Source: Hyphomicrobiales bacterium (GTDB lineage Bacteria; Pseudomonadota; Alphaproteobacteria; Rhizobiales; Rhizobiaceae). Taken from it: a stretch of DNA of 64,000 bases. The translations under genes were made by a program, and so were the position numbers. Positions 40,659 to 49,167 of this stretch are shown here, in pieces. The notes under the pieces are model-generated. The model saw only the letters and a program-made list of their open reading frames with translations. It searched no databases and was not told the DNA's origin. The stretch spans positions 32,699 to 96,698 of the forward strand of contig JAJFHU010000026.1 of assembly GCA_021775455.1 (NCBI GenBank), read 5' to 3'. Position 1 is the first letter of the stretch, and the number at the start of each line of letters is the position of its first letter.

Positions 40659-42104
40659 GTGAGCAACACTACAGACTATGATGTAATCATTATCGGTTCG
40701 GGACCAGGCGGGTACGTGACGGCTATTCGTTCAGCGCAATTGGGATTGAAGACTGCGATCGTGGAGCGCGAGCATCTGGGCGGTATCTGCTTGAATTGGG
40801 GATGTATACCGACCAAGGCACTACTTCGGTCGTCCGAAATCTATCACTATATGCAAAACGCCTCAGACTACGGTCTATCTGCCGGTAAACCGGGATTTGA
40901 CGCAAAGGCAATAGTGGAGCGTTCTCGTGGCGTTTCAGGCCAGCTCAATGCAGGCGTTAATGGATTGCTGAAAAAGAACAAGGTAGACGTAATCTGGGGT
41001 GAAGCCAAAATTTCCAAGCCAGGTGAAGTGGTCGTGTCGGAAACCAGCAAGAAAGCCATGGAACCGCAACACAAGGTTCCTCGCGGCGTAAAGGAACCGG
41101 GTACTTACACCAGCAAGCACATTATAGTCGCAACTGGTGCACGACCGAGGGTCATCCCCGGTATTGAGCCGGATGGAAAATTCATCTGGACATATTTTGA
41201 GGCAATGGTGCCGGAAAAAATGCCAAAGAGCCTCGTGGTAATGGGATCGGGTGCAATCGGCATGGAGTTTGCGAGCTTCTATCACACTATGGGTGCAGAC
41301 GTGACGGTCGTTGAACTCTTGCCAAAAATTCTGCCTGTAGAAGACGAAGAAATCTCTGCGCACGCTAAAAAACGATTTGAAAAGGCCGGGATGCGCATTC
41401 TGACTGGTGCAAAAGTTGCAAAAGTGGAGAAAAAATCAGCCGGTATAATAGCCTCGGTAGAACTCGAAGATGGTTCAAAAGAAGATATTTCTGCTGAAAA
41501 ATTGATCTCGGCTGTAGGTGTTCAGGGCAACATTGAAAACCTTGGGTTGGATGAACTTAGTGTTAAAACGGATCGCGGTGTAATTTCTGCTGATGGATTT
41601 GGACGCACTTCAGTCGAAGGTATATACGCGATTGGCGATGTCGCCGGTCCACCAATGCTGGCACACAAGGCGGAGCACGAGGGAGTAATCTGCGTAGAGA
41701 AAATCGCCGGTCTTGATGCGCATCCGTTGGATAAATCCAAAATTCCGGGATGCACGTATTGCCACCCTCAAATTGCTTCTGTTGGTATGACAGAAAAGGC
41801 AGCGAAGGAAGCCGGTCACGAAGTGAAAGTTGGGAAATTTCCCTTCATTGGTAACGGAAAGGCAATCGCGCTTGGTGAAGCAGACGGAATGGTTAAAACG
41901 GTTTTCGACGCAAAAACAGGGCAATTACTGGGTGCGCATATGATTGGCGCTGAGGTTACCGAGCTCATACAAGGCTACGTTGTGGCGATGAACCTTGAAA
42001 CAACCGAGGAAGACTTGATGCATACTGTCTTCCCACATCCAACGCTCTCAGAAATGATGCACGAGAGCGTTCTCGATGCTTACGACCGTGTAATTCACAT
42101 GTAA
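40659..42104 (+). CDS. lpdA: Dihydrolipoamide dehydrogenase (E3)
   Basis: FAD-dependent reoxidation of dihydrolipoyl groups in the PDH complex. The FAD site VIIIGSGPGGYVTAIRSAQLG, the redox disulphide GGICLNWGCIPTKAL, the NAD site VVMGSGAIGMEFASFY and the C-terminal HPTLSE (active-site His) are present. GTG 40659 is chosen with AAGGA at 40645-40649; a TTG reading 30 bases earlier would overlap the GNAT gene. 481 residues. Confidence 0.96.
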   Translation: MSNTTDYDVIIIGSGPGGYVTAIRSAQLGLKTAIVEREHLGGICLNWGCIPTKALLRSSEIYHYMQNASDYGLSAGKPGFDAKAIVERSRGVSGQLNAGVNGLLKKNKVDVIWGEAKISKPGEVVVSETSKKAMEPQHKVPRGVKEPGTYTSKHIIVATGARPRVIPGIEPDGKFIWTYFEAMVPEKMPKSLVVMGSGAIGMEFASFYHTMGADVTVVELLPKILPVEDEEISAHAKKRFEKAGMRILTGAKVAKVEKKSAGIIASVELEDGSKEDISAEKLISAVGVQGNIENLGLDELSVKTDRGVISADGFGRTSVEGIYAIGDVAGPPMLAHKAEHEGVICVEKIAGLDAHPLDKSKIPGCTYCHPQIASVGMTEKAAKEAGHEVKVGKFPFIGNGKAIALGEADGMVKTVFDAKTGQLLGAHMIGAEVTELIQGYVVAMNLETTEEDLMHTVFPHPTLSEMMHESVLDAYDRVIHM

Positions 42105-42140
42105 CGCAGACTTTGCAACTCCAACAGCGAAGGATATTTC

Positions 42141-42578
42141 ATGCACCTAAATTGTCAGAATCTCAGACGTTATGTACTAATCCTGTTTGCAGCATTGGGA
42201 ATTGCACCTCTGGAGCTTAACTCCGCTATTGCAGACTCTTGTTGGGATCACAATGGTTCGCTAATGCGCCTGCAGGACGAAGGAAACAAGCGTTGGTTTT
42301 ACTACGAAGTACCACGATCCGGGCTGCAGCAAGCGGGAGTATATCGCGGAACTCTACTGTTTGAAGGGGAAAAAGTGGGAAACTGGTATGAAGGAGAAGC
42401 CAGGGTGTTTTCTAACCACTGTCCCGGTGATCCGCTTATTTACAGTGTGGGTGGTCCGGTAAGATCTGACCAACTTCAAGTGACTGTTAGAGGCACACGG
42501 GAATTGCACAAGAAATGCCAACCGTCCGGTAATTTTGTAGAGGATACGTTGGTGTTTACCTATGCACGGCAATGCTGA
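42141..42578 (+). CDS. Secreted small protein, conserved hypothetical
   Basis: 145-residue exported protein: signal peptide about residues 1-31 (YVLILFAALGIAPLELNSAIA), then a beta-rich domain with four cysteines (SCWDHNG, NHCPGD, KKCQPS, final RQC) likely forming disulphides. Segments MRLQDEGNKRWFYYEVPR and GTLLFEGEKVGNWYEGEARVF look like a conserved domain I have seen in Hyphomicrobiales without a named function. Between lpdA and a small membrane protein. Confidence 0.7.
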   Translation: MHLNCQNLRRYVLILFAALGIAPLELNSAIADSCWDHNGSLMRLQDEGNKRWFYYEVPRSGLQQAGVYRGTLLFEGEKVGNWYEGEARVFSNHCPGDPLIYSVGGPVRSDQLQVTVRGTRELHKKCQPSGNFVEDTLVFTYARQC

Positions 42579-42581
42579 CAA

Positions 42582-42848
42582 ATGCCAAAGCCCCTTACCG
42601 GATTTTTATGGGTATTTTGCATGACAACCTTGTTCGGGTTGCTTGCCGGAACTCTGAATTTATTAAACCCTGACGCTGTCCATATCCCATTTGGTTCAAA
42701 CGGTGAATCAGCTGAAGGACTGGATGGAATATTTGCATCCTTACTATCAAGTGCTGTGCTTGGCGTAATATTTGGGTTGATTACAGCATTGATTTGCTTG
42801 ATATTTTCATTTGGCATAAAGAGAGCAACGCGAAAATCAAGGAAATGA
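42582..42848 (+). CDS. Small two-helix membrane protein, unknown
   Basis: 88-residue protein with two membrane helices (about residues 6-28 and 52-78) and a basic C-terminal tail (IKRATRKSRK). Starts three bases after the preceding stop, so probably co-transcribed with it. No family recognised. The following gene is lipA, 62 bp on. Confidence 0.6.
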   Translation: MPKPLTGFLWVFCMTTLFGLLAGTLNLLNPDAVHIPFGSNGESAEGLDGIFASLLSSAVLGVIFGLITALICLIFSFGIKRATRKSRK

Positions 42849-42910
42849 TCCAACGAAATATCCAACTATCCGAAACTGTTTGAACATTTGAAACAAAAGA
42901 AAAGATACCA

Positions 42911-43870
42911 ATGGTAACGCTTCTCGACAAAACCCGGCAAAAACCAAGGCATCCAGAAAAGGTAAATCGGCCGGAAAACCCGATTTTGAAAAAACCATCC
43001 TGGATACGTGTCAAAGCTGGTGGCTCACCCGTATATGAGAAAACTAGGAAAATTGTTCGCGACAATAATCTGGTGACTGTATGTGAAGAGGCTGGATGCC
43101 CCAATATTGGAGAGTGCTGGTCCAAAAAACATGCAACCATGATGATCATGGGAGACACTTGCACGCGGGCTTGTGCCTTCTGTAACGTGCGAACAGGAAT
43201 ACCTGGTCCGCTTGATCCACAAGAACCCGCAAATGTTGCTGATGCGGTCAAGAAACTCGGATTGAATCATGTGGTCATTACTTCTGTCGATCGAGACGAC
43301 CTTGATGACGGCGGGGCAAATCATTTTGTCGAAACAATTGCAGCAATTCGGCAGGAAGCGCCGAACACAACAATAGAAATTCTTACCCCCGATTTTCTTC
43401 GCAAGGCAGGTGCTTTGGAACGGGTTGCCTTGGCCAAGCCAGATGTATTCAATCACAATCTGGAAACTGTACCTTCAAGGTACCTGACAGTTAGACCTGG
43501 TGCTCGTTATTTTCATTCCTTGCGCCTGCTACAGCAGGTAAAGGAAATCGACCCGAGTCAATTTACCAAATCCGGCATTATGCTTGGCCTGGGTGAAGAG
43601 CGAAATGAAGTCTTGCAGGTAATGGATGACCTGCGTTCAGCAAATGTCGATTTCATTACCATCGGTCAATATTTACAACCCAGTTCGCGCCACTATCCAA
43701 TTGATCGCTTTGTTACCCCGGAAGAATTCAAGGCCTACGAGACCATCGCCTGGACCAAAGGATTTTCAATGGTATCATCCAGCCCACTAACACGTTCTTC
43801 CCATCATGCTGGTGAAGACTTTGAAAAACTACGGGCAAACCGAAACAATAATCTGGGCCAGGACATCTGA
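42911..43870 (+). CDS. lipA: Lipoyl synthase
   Basis: Radical SAM enzyme inserting two sulphur atoms into octanoyl-lysine. The auxiliary cluster motif [13 protein letters not shown] and the radical SAM motif [10 protein letters not shown] are both present, followed by [12 protein letters not shown] and the LTPDF and NHNLETV segments. 319 residues. Its neighbours encode the lipoylated PDH proteins (pdhB, pdhC) and E3, so the cofactor and its users are clustered. Confidence 0.97.
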   Translation: MVTLLDKTRQKPRHPEKVNRPENPILKKPSWIRVKAGGSPVYEKTRKIVRDNNLVTVCEEAGCPNIGECWSKKHATMMIMGDTCTRACAFCNVRTGIPGPLDPQEPANVADAVKKLGLNHVVITSVDRDDLDDGGANHFVETIAAIRQEAPNTTIEILTPDFLRKAGALERVALAKPDVFNHNLETVPSRYLTVRPGARYFHSLRLLQQVKEIDPSQFTKSGIMLGLGEERNEVLQVMDDLRSANVDFITIGQYLQPSSRHYPIDRFVTPEEFKAYETIAWTKGFSMVSSSPLTRSSHHAGEDFEKLRANRNNNLGQDI

Positions 43871-43873
43871 ATA

Positions 43874-44332
43874 TTGCCAACCGTATCCAGGACCCATCGC
43901 GTATATCATTGCGCAGAGGATATGTTTGATCTGGTTGCAGATGTAGAGAAGTATCCAGAGTTCGTTCCACTATGTCATTCGTTGAAAGTTCAATCACGCA
44001 GGCAAATAGATGTGCGGGAAGTGATTACCGCAGAGATGCGCGTGAAATACAAAATGTTTAGTGAAAGCTATTCCAGCCGGGTACTTCTGGATCGGAAAAA
44101 TCATTCAATTGAGGTCACTTACCTTGATGGTCCGTTTGAATACCTCAACAACAATTGGAAGTTTGTGCCAATTGATGAAGGTAATTGCGAAGTGCTATTC
44201 GATCTCGATTATCAGTTGAAAAGCCGATCATTACAACTCGTCATGGGCTCGGTCTTTGATATCGCCTTTTCACGATTTACTACTGCTTTTGAGCAGCGTG
44301 CTGATGCCATATACGGTAAACATAGTCGCTGA
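43874..44332 (+). CDS. RatA/COQ10-type START-domain protein (ubiquinone-binding or toxin-family)
   Basis: 152-residue protein of the polyketide cyclase/COQ10 (SRPBCC) fold: THRVYHCAEDMFDLVADVEKYPEFVPLCHSLKV is the family N terminus and CEVLFDLDYQLKSRSLQLVMG the C-terminal helix. Family members bind ubiquinone-type lipids or, in E. coli RatA, block ribosome subunit joining; which applies here is unknown. The TTG start at 43874 lies three bases after the lipA stop. Confidence 0.85.
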   Translation: MPTVSRTHRVYHCAEDMFDLVADVEKYPEFVPLCHSLKVQSRRQIDVREVITAEMRVKYKMFSESYSSRVLLDRKNHSIEVTYLDGPFEYLNNNWKFVPIDEGNCEVLFDLDYQLKSRSLQLVMGSVFDIAFSRFTTAFEQRADAIYGKHSR

Positions 44333-44339
44333 AAGTAAA

Positions 44340-44366
44340 TTCCCCCGGACAGGGAAGCCGGGGGAA
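44340..44366. terminator. Hairpin after the lipA-ratA unit
   Basis: TTCCCCCGG (44340-44348) pairs perfectly with CCGGGGGAA (44358-44366), a nine-base loop between. It is a strong GC-rich stem eight bases after the ratA stop. No T-run follows on the plus strand, but on the minus strand the stem is followed by AATTTACTTT, so it might act in both directions against the TadG-like gene to the right. Confidence 0.55.
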
Positions 44367-44569
44367 ACACAGGGATTTGGAAAAGGGTTTTAAGCGATTG
44401 GGGATAAAGTTTTCCCTTTTCCGTGCATTCTATGTAGCACTCTATCATGATTGAGAATGTGTAATCTGTCACACGCTGAAACAAGTTCGCTTTTCCTGAC
44501 ACTGTTTTTGATTTTTTTGGCCGACAACTCTTTCACAGTGTCTGCACCGGTAACATCTGTTCAGGATTT

Positions 44570-44953
44570 CTAATTTTCAACAACAGCCCTGACTTCAACC
44601 AATTTCGGTGAAGTTCCCATAATGGATATCAACGACAATGGAACATTTACAGATGGCATGACTTCCACTGAATTCTTGTTGATTACTACATGTATGCTTT
44701 TGGTGTAGTGCCGGACGAAGATGGAACGGAAGGTTTTCCGCGCAAGTTCCTCCCGTTCTGTTTTTGACAACTGAATTTCCGTAGCAGCAGATTTGGCCGC
44801 AATAAGCGCCGCTCTACGAATCTCGCCTTTGGTTTCTTCAAGAATCGATAAATCGTGTCCAATCACATACATGACTGCACAAAACAACAAAGATACACCG
44901 GTATAGATAGAAAAACCTGCGGAATCGCTCCGCAAAATCGGAATTTGTTTCAT
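44570..44953 (-). CDS. TadE/TadG-like single-pass protein (Flp pilus-associated pattern)
   Basis: 127-residue protein with an N-terminal membrane helix (about residues 14-33) followed by a helical stretch rich in Ala (ETKGEIRRAALIAAKSAATEIQ) that resembles the N-terminal region of TadE/TadG pilus-associated proteins. ATG 44953 is preceded by an in-frame GTG. No other tad genes are nearby, and the protein is much shorter than TadG; it may be a lone relative or a remnant. Confidence 0.5.
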   Translation of the reverse strand: MKQIPILRSDSAGFSIYTGVSLLFCAVMYVIGHDLSILEETKGEIRRAALIAAKSAATEIQLSKTEREELARKTFRSIFVRHYTKSIHVVINKNSVEVMPSVNVPLSLISIMGTSPKLVEVRAVVEN

Positions 44954-45086
44954 CACACATTTAACCCACTTAGAAACCCACTAGAAAACCTAGGTGAAAA
45001 TTCTTATTTCAAAGTTAACTTGTGTGAAACTGCCTGCAGTGCCAAATTTTGAACCATGATTTAATTATTGAGCGGCTATCTACACG

Positions 45087-45611
45087 TTAACAGGGTTGCT
45101 TTTCTTCCTCTTCATCAAGCCCATATGCAAGCAACATCTCAATGGCTGCCTTGGTGGTTTCGGTCCGAACTGCTTCACGACCGATTTCACCAAATTGAAA
45201 CTCTTCGACATATGCCCCTTCTTCGTGTTCTCCGGCAACCGCTATAAAAACGAGGCCAATCGGTTTATCGGCACTGCCACCTCCTGGTCCGGCAATTCCG
45301 GTTACAGCAACGCATGCGGATGCATTCGATGCGTTGAGGCCGCCCAGCGCCATAGCAATTGCCGTATCCGCAGAAACAGCCCCGTATTTGGTAATTGTCT
45401 CAATCGAAACGCCAAGCAACTCCTGTTTCGCTTCATTTGAGTAAGTTACAAATCCACGTTCATATACGTCTGATGATCCCGCAACTTCTGTGAGAAGACC
45501 AGCAATCAACCCACCAGTACAGGATTCAGCCGTGGCAATTTTTCCACTTTGGGCGCGAAAGCGGTCAATTGTGTATTGCGCCATCTCCAGAAGCTCAGCG
45601 TTGAAAGTCAC
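45087..45611 (-). CDS. CinA C-terminal domain protein (nicotinamide-nucleotide amidase PncC type)
   Basis: 174-residue stand-alone CinA_C domain. The segments IATAESCTGGLIAGLLTEVAGSSDVYERGFVTYSNEAK and AVTGIAGPGGGSADKPIGLV match the PncC deamidase family, which recycles nicotinamide mononucleotide to nicotinate mononucleotide. The N-terminal MoCF-like domain of full CinA is absent, as usual in alphaproteobacteria. The GTG start overlaps the ispDF stop by four bases (GTGA). Confidence 0.92.
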   Translation of the reverse strand: MTFNAELLEMAQYTIDRFRAQSGKIATAESCTGGLIAGLLTEVAGSSDVYERGFVTYSNEAKQELLGVSIETITKYGAVSADTAIAMALGGLNASNASACVAVTGIAGPGGGSADKPIGLVFIAVAGEHEEGAYVEEFQFGEIGREAVRTETTKAAIEMLLAYGLDEEEEKQPC

Positions 45612-46822
45612 TGGATTTGCCTCTGTGATACCGGAAATGAAACGGTAGCTGTAGCAAGCGCCGCAATTCCTTCTTCGCGGCCTATAAATCCAATTCGTTC
45701 ATTGGTGGTAGCCTTTACAGAAACCCTTTGCATCTCAATATCGCAAATTTCAGCTATCCGCTGACGCATGGATTCCCGATGTGGACCAATCCTGGGCGCT
45801 TCACAAATTACGGTAACATCCAGGTTGGTTATGACACCACCGGCATCAAACACAAGATTGCAAGCATGGGTCAGGAAATGGTCCGATGGCGCATCTTTCC
45901 ACTTGTCATCTGACGGGGGAAAGTGTGATCCGATGTCACCTGCACCAATTGTACCAAGCAATGCATCAGTCAATGCGTGTAATCCCACATCTGCATCCGA
46001 GTGGCCGCTGAGTTGTTTGTCGTGTGGAATATCAACGCCACACAAAACAACTGAAATACCGGGGACCAACGCATGAACATCATAGCCGCTGCCTGTTCTG
46101 ATATCTTGAATTGTCTGCAATAATGCTATCCTTCGTTCTGCAAGGTTGAAATCATTTGTATCCGTAATCTTGAAGTTGTCCCGATCTCCTTCAACCAGAT
46201 TGATTGAGATTCCTGCCCACTCCGCCACTGCCGCATCGTCTGTAAAATCATGAAGATTGTCATTAACAGCGGATTGATGTGCACTTAATATCTCACTGAG
46301 GATAAACCCCTGGGGCGTTTGTGCTGTATACATTCCTTCTCTGGGAACTGTCGACAAATTTCCATTTTTCAATTTCTTGATCGTGTCAGCAATCGGGCAG
46401 GCGGGGAGGGCACCCTGACCGCAATCAATTCCTTTAATTGTTCTTGTTATCAGTTCATGAGAAACAAATGGGCGGGCTGCATCATGGATCAATACATGAC
46501 TGCATCCGATTTCTGCAACAGCCTCCATTCCAGCATTGCAACTTAGTTGGCGTGTATTTCCGCCTTTTACTGGTGGTAGAAGTTTTGCGTTTTTTGTCAC
46601 CGAAGCTTCGTAAAGGTCAATATCGTCTTTATGAACAACAACCTGAATGTCATGAACATCGCAATGCCCGCTAAAACAATCAATTGTATGCTGCAAGACT
46701 GACTTTTCACCAAGCAATCGGTACTGCTTTGGACCGGCTTCATAACCCATGCGCTCGCCTCGACCCGCCGCAACTATCACTACACATATTTTTCGCAAGG
46801 GAATATTTTCCAGTAATCTCAA
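45608..46822 (-). CDS. ispDF: Bifunctional IspD-IspF (MEP cytidylyltransferase / MECDP synthase)
   Basis: 404-residue fusion carrying out two steps of the MEP isoprenoid pathway. Residues 1-235 are the IspD nucleotidyltransferase (VVIVAAGRGERMGYEAGPKQYRLL, VLIHDAARPFV); residues 240-400 are IspF with metal-binding SGYDVHAL and HSDADVGLHALTDALLG and IGSHFPPSD. The fusion is common in alphaproteobacteria. The TTG start at 46822 gives the best N terminus but lacks a strong ribosome site; TTG 46798 is an alternative. Implies a functional MEP pathway although dxr is missing from the uppS-cdsA region. Confidence 0.94.
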   Translation of the reverse strand: MRLLENIPLRKICVVIVAAGRGERMGYEAGPKQYRLLGEKSVLQHTIDCFSGHCDVHDIQVVVHKDDIDLYEASVTKNAKLLPPVKGGNTRQLSCNAGMEAVAEIGCSHVLIHDAARPFVSHELITRTIKGIDCGQGALPACPIADTIKKLKNGNLSTVPREGMYTAQTPQGFILSEILSAHQSAVNDNLHDFTDDAAVAEWAGISINLVEGDRDNFKITDTNDFNLAERRIALLQTIQDIRTGSGYDVHALVPGISVVLCGVDIPHDKQLSGHSDADVGLHALTDALLGTIGAGDIGSHFPPSDDKWKDAPSDHFLTHACNLVFDAGGVITNLDVTVICEAPRIGPHRESMRQRIAEICDIEMQRVSVKATTNERIGFIGREEGIAALATATVSFPVSQRQIQ

Positions 46823-46910
46823 TCAGGCAAAGCTAAAGCACGGTGTGACACCCCGTTCAACACGCTTGTAAGCCTTCCCCCACTTCTGTAAACAGGTTGA
46901 AATACAATAT

Positions 46911-46927
46911 TGCACATTTTTTGTGCA
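46911..46927. promoter_or_regulatory. NtrC-type operator upstream of dusB-ntrBC
   Basis: TGCAC (46911-46915), seven bases, GTGCA (46923-46927): a perfect palindrome with the arm sequence and spacing of the NtrC enhancer consensus (TGCAC-N7-GTGCA). It ends 25 bases before the dusB ATG. No GG-N10-GC sigma-54 promoter is seen beside it; a -10-like TACAAT at 46903-46908 just upstream suggests the site overlaps the transcription start, which would fit repression. The palindrome is seen; binding is inferred. Confidence 0.65.
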
Positions 46928-46951
46928 CTATACCGGAATTCAGAATTGACT

Positions 46952-48013
46952 ATGAGAATCGCACAAAAAACAGGCAAACCGGATCTAGGCAAGCCTGTAA
47001 ACATTGGTGGGCTCGAAGTGCGCAATCGCGCATTTCTGGCGCCCATGTCGGGTGTCACGGATTTGCCGTTTCGAAAGCTGGCCTGGAAATATGGCGCCGG
47101 CTTGGTAATTTCCGAGATGGTCGCAAGTGAAGCCTATGTAGGCGGTGAAGCCGAAATGGCCTTCAAAGCTGACTGTGAAGGCCTGCCGCTCAAAATCGTA
47201 CAATTGGCTGGATGCGAACAGGTCTGGATGAGTGAAGCAGCAAAAGTCGTTGAGGCAGCGGGTGCCCAGATAATTGACATCAACATGGGATGTCCTTCAA
47301 AGCGTGTCGTAAACGGCCAGTCGGGTTCAGCTTTGATGCGTGACCTCGATCATGCACTTACTCTGATCCACGCAGTCGTTGAAGCTGTTTCAGTCCCAGT
47401 GACATTGAAAATGCGTCTGGGTTGGGATCATCAATCAATGAATGCAGCAGAACTCGCTTCACGGGCTGAAGCAGCGGGTATCCAAATGATTACGGTTCAT
47501 GCACGCACCAGATGCCAGTTCTACAAAGGAACGGCTGATTGGAATGCGATCCAGGCAGTAAGGGAAAGTACCAGCCTGCCATTGGTGGTAAACGGAGACA
47601 TTATAAATCCAGAGACGGCCCAAACTGCCTGTGAAGCCTCTGAAGCAGACGTGGCAATGATCGGCCGAGGCGCATACGGCGCGCCATGGATGCCGGCATA
47701 TGTTGCCGGAGTATTGAACCGATCCCAAGTCGAAAAACTCATTAAAGATCCAGCTCGTTCAATTTACCATTTTGAAGAAATGTTGTCCTACTACGGAATC
47801 GAATTGGGTATAAGACAGGCGCGTAAACATTTGTCCTGGTACCTGGATAGACTGAATTTACCCCCGGAAACGGAAACCCTTCGAAAAGACTTGCTCACTG
47901 CCACTAACCACAGGATGGTTCAAGCAACGCTTTTGCAACTTTACAGCTCTGCCGATGGTTCATATGAAGCCGCGAACGGTAAAATTGACCCTTATGAAAT
48001 TTGCGCTGCATGA
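46952..48013 (+). CDS. dusB: tRNA dihydrouridine synthase DusB
   Basis: FMN enzyme reducing uridine in the tRNA D-loop. Characteristic blocks: FLAPMSGVTDLPFRKLAW, VQLAGCEQVWMSEAAKVVEAAGAQIIDINMGCPSKRV (catalytic Cys), MRLGWDH, TVHARTRCQFYKG, VVNGDI and IGRGAYGAPW. ATG 46952 is chosen over ATG 46910, whose added residues look unrelated and which would overlap the NtrC-type operator. 353 residues. The dusB (nifR3)-ntrB-ntrC arrangement is classical in alphaproteobacteria. Confidence 0.95.
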   Translation: MRIAQKTGKPDLGKPVNIGGLEVRNRAFLAPMSGVTDLPFRKLAWKYGAGLVISEMVASEAYVGGEAEMAFKADCEGLPLKIVQLAGCEQVWMSEAAKVVEAAGAQIIDINMGCPSKRVVNGQSGSALMRDLDHALTLIHAVVEAVSVPVTLKMRLGWDHQSMNAAELASRAEAAGIQMITVHARTRCQFYKGTADWNAIQAVRESTSLPLVVNGDIINPETAQTACEASEADVAMIGRGAYGAPWMPAYVAGVLNRSQVEKLIKDPARSIYHFEEMLSYYGIELGIRQARKHLSWYLDRLNLPPETETLRKDLLTATNHRMVQATLLQLYSSADGSYEAANGKIDPYEICAA

Positions 48014-49167
48014 CTAACCAAACTGCGATATCTCACCTTGAAGATGTTGATCGATGGTCGGCAAAAGAATTGCCGAATTTACGACAGATCTTCGATAACT
48101 TGCCGCAAGCTGTAATTCTGGCGGATCGGGAAAATCACATTGGATACGCTAATTCAGCCGCAGAGACACTATTTGACGCATCTGCCGCGCATTTGAAAAA
48201 AGGCAAACTTCATCAGTTTATTCCTGCGAATTCTCCAGCGCTCGATCTTGTTGCACAGGTTCATGAGACAAGAACGCCGGTAACAGAATATCGACTGGAA
48301 TTGTCTTCTCCACGAATTGCGGGTGACAAGTTTTTTGATGTACATGCTGCGCCAGTTCCGGAAAATCCGAATTGGGTCATCCTGACAATTCATGAAAGAG
48401 CGGTCACAGACAAAATTGAACGTCAATTTTCCCACCAAAACGCAGCACGGTCGGTGGGTAATCTGGCAGCTATGCTGGCTCATGAAATCAAGAATCCGCT
48501 ATCTGGAATTCGCGGTGCTGCGCAACTGTTGGCTACAACAATTTCTGACAAAGACAAAAACCTGACCGACCTCATTACTACTGAAACTGATCGCATCGTA
48601 AACATCGTAAACCGAATGGAAGTATTCAGCGATAAACGTGACATAACACCGGCACCGGTGAACATGCATGAAGTACTTGGGCACGTGAAAAAACTGTCGG
48701 AATTTGGTTTCGCTAAAGGGATATCCATTCAGGAAGAATACGATCCATCCATTCCAATGGCGTCGGGAGATCATGATCAACTTATTCAGGTGTTTCTGAA
48801 TCTGCTCAAAAACGCAGCCGAAGCAGTGGATGGGCAGAAAAAACGCACCATCAAACTTACATCTGCCTACCGGTCCGGAATATCAATTATTTCACCTGTT
48901 TCCAAAGTTCGAACCAACTTGCCTTTAGAGTATTGTATCAAGGATTCCGGGGTCGGAGTTCCAGCAGAAATACGAAACCATATTTTCGATCCGTTTGTAA
49001 CTACCCGCATTAACGGAACCGGTCTGGGGCTGGCACTGGTCGCAAAGATTATTGGTGATCATGGAGGGTTGATTGAATGTGAGTCAAGCCCGGGTTCGAC
49101 CACGTTTCGCGTAATGTTGCCTGTTTGGAAAGGTGGCGAAGACACAGAAGGGTACACTGATGTCTAA
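48010..49167 (+). CDS. ntrB: Nitrogen regulation sensor kinase NtrB
   Basis: 385-residue cytosolic histidine kinase. PAS domain about residues 20-130 (LPQAVILADRENHIGYANSAAETLF), H box LAHEIKNPLSGIRGAAQLL with the phospho-His, N box FLNLLKNAAEAV, G1 DSGVGVP and G2 GTGLGLALV are all intact. By family it phosphorylates NtrC when PII signals nitrogen shortage. The ATG overlaps the dusB stop by four bases, and the gene overlaps ntrC by eight bases. Confidence 0.95.
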   Translation: MTNQTAISHLEDVDRWSAKELPNLRQIFDNLPQAVILADRENHIGYANSAAETLFDASAAHLKKGKLHQFIPANSPALDLVAQVHETRTPVTEYRLELSSPRIAGDKFFDVHAAPVPENPNWVILTIHERAVTDKIERQFSHQNAARSVGNLAAMLAHEIKNPLSGIRGAAQLLATTISDKDKNLTDLITTETDRIVNIVNRMEVFSDKRDITPAPVNMHEVLGHVKKLSEFGFAKGISIQEEYDPSIPMASGDHDQLIQVFLNLLKNAAEAVDGQKKRTIKLTSAYRSGISIISPVSKVRTNLPLEYCIKDSGVGVPAEIRNHIFDPFVTTRINGTGLGLALVAKIIGDHGGLIECESSPGSTTFRVMLPVWKGGEDTEGYTDV

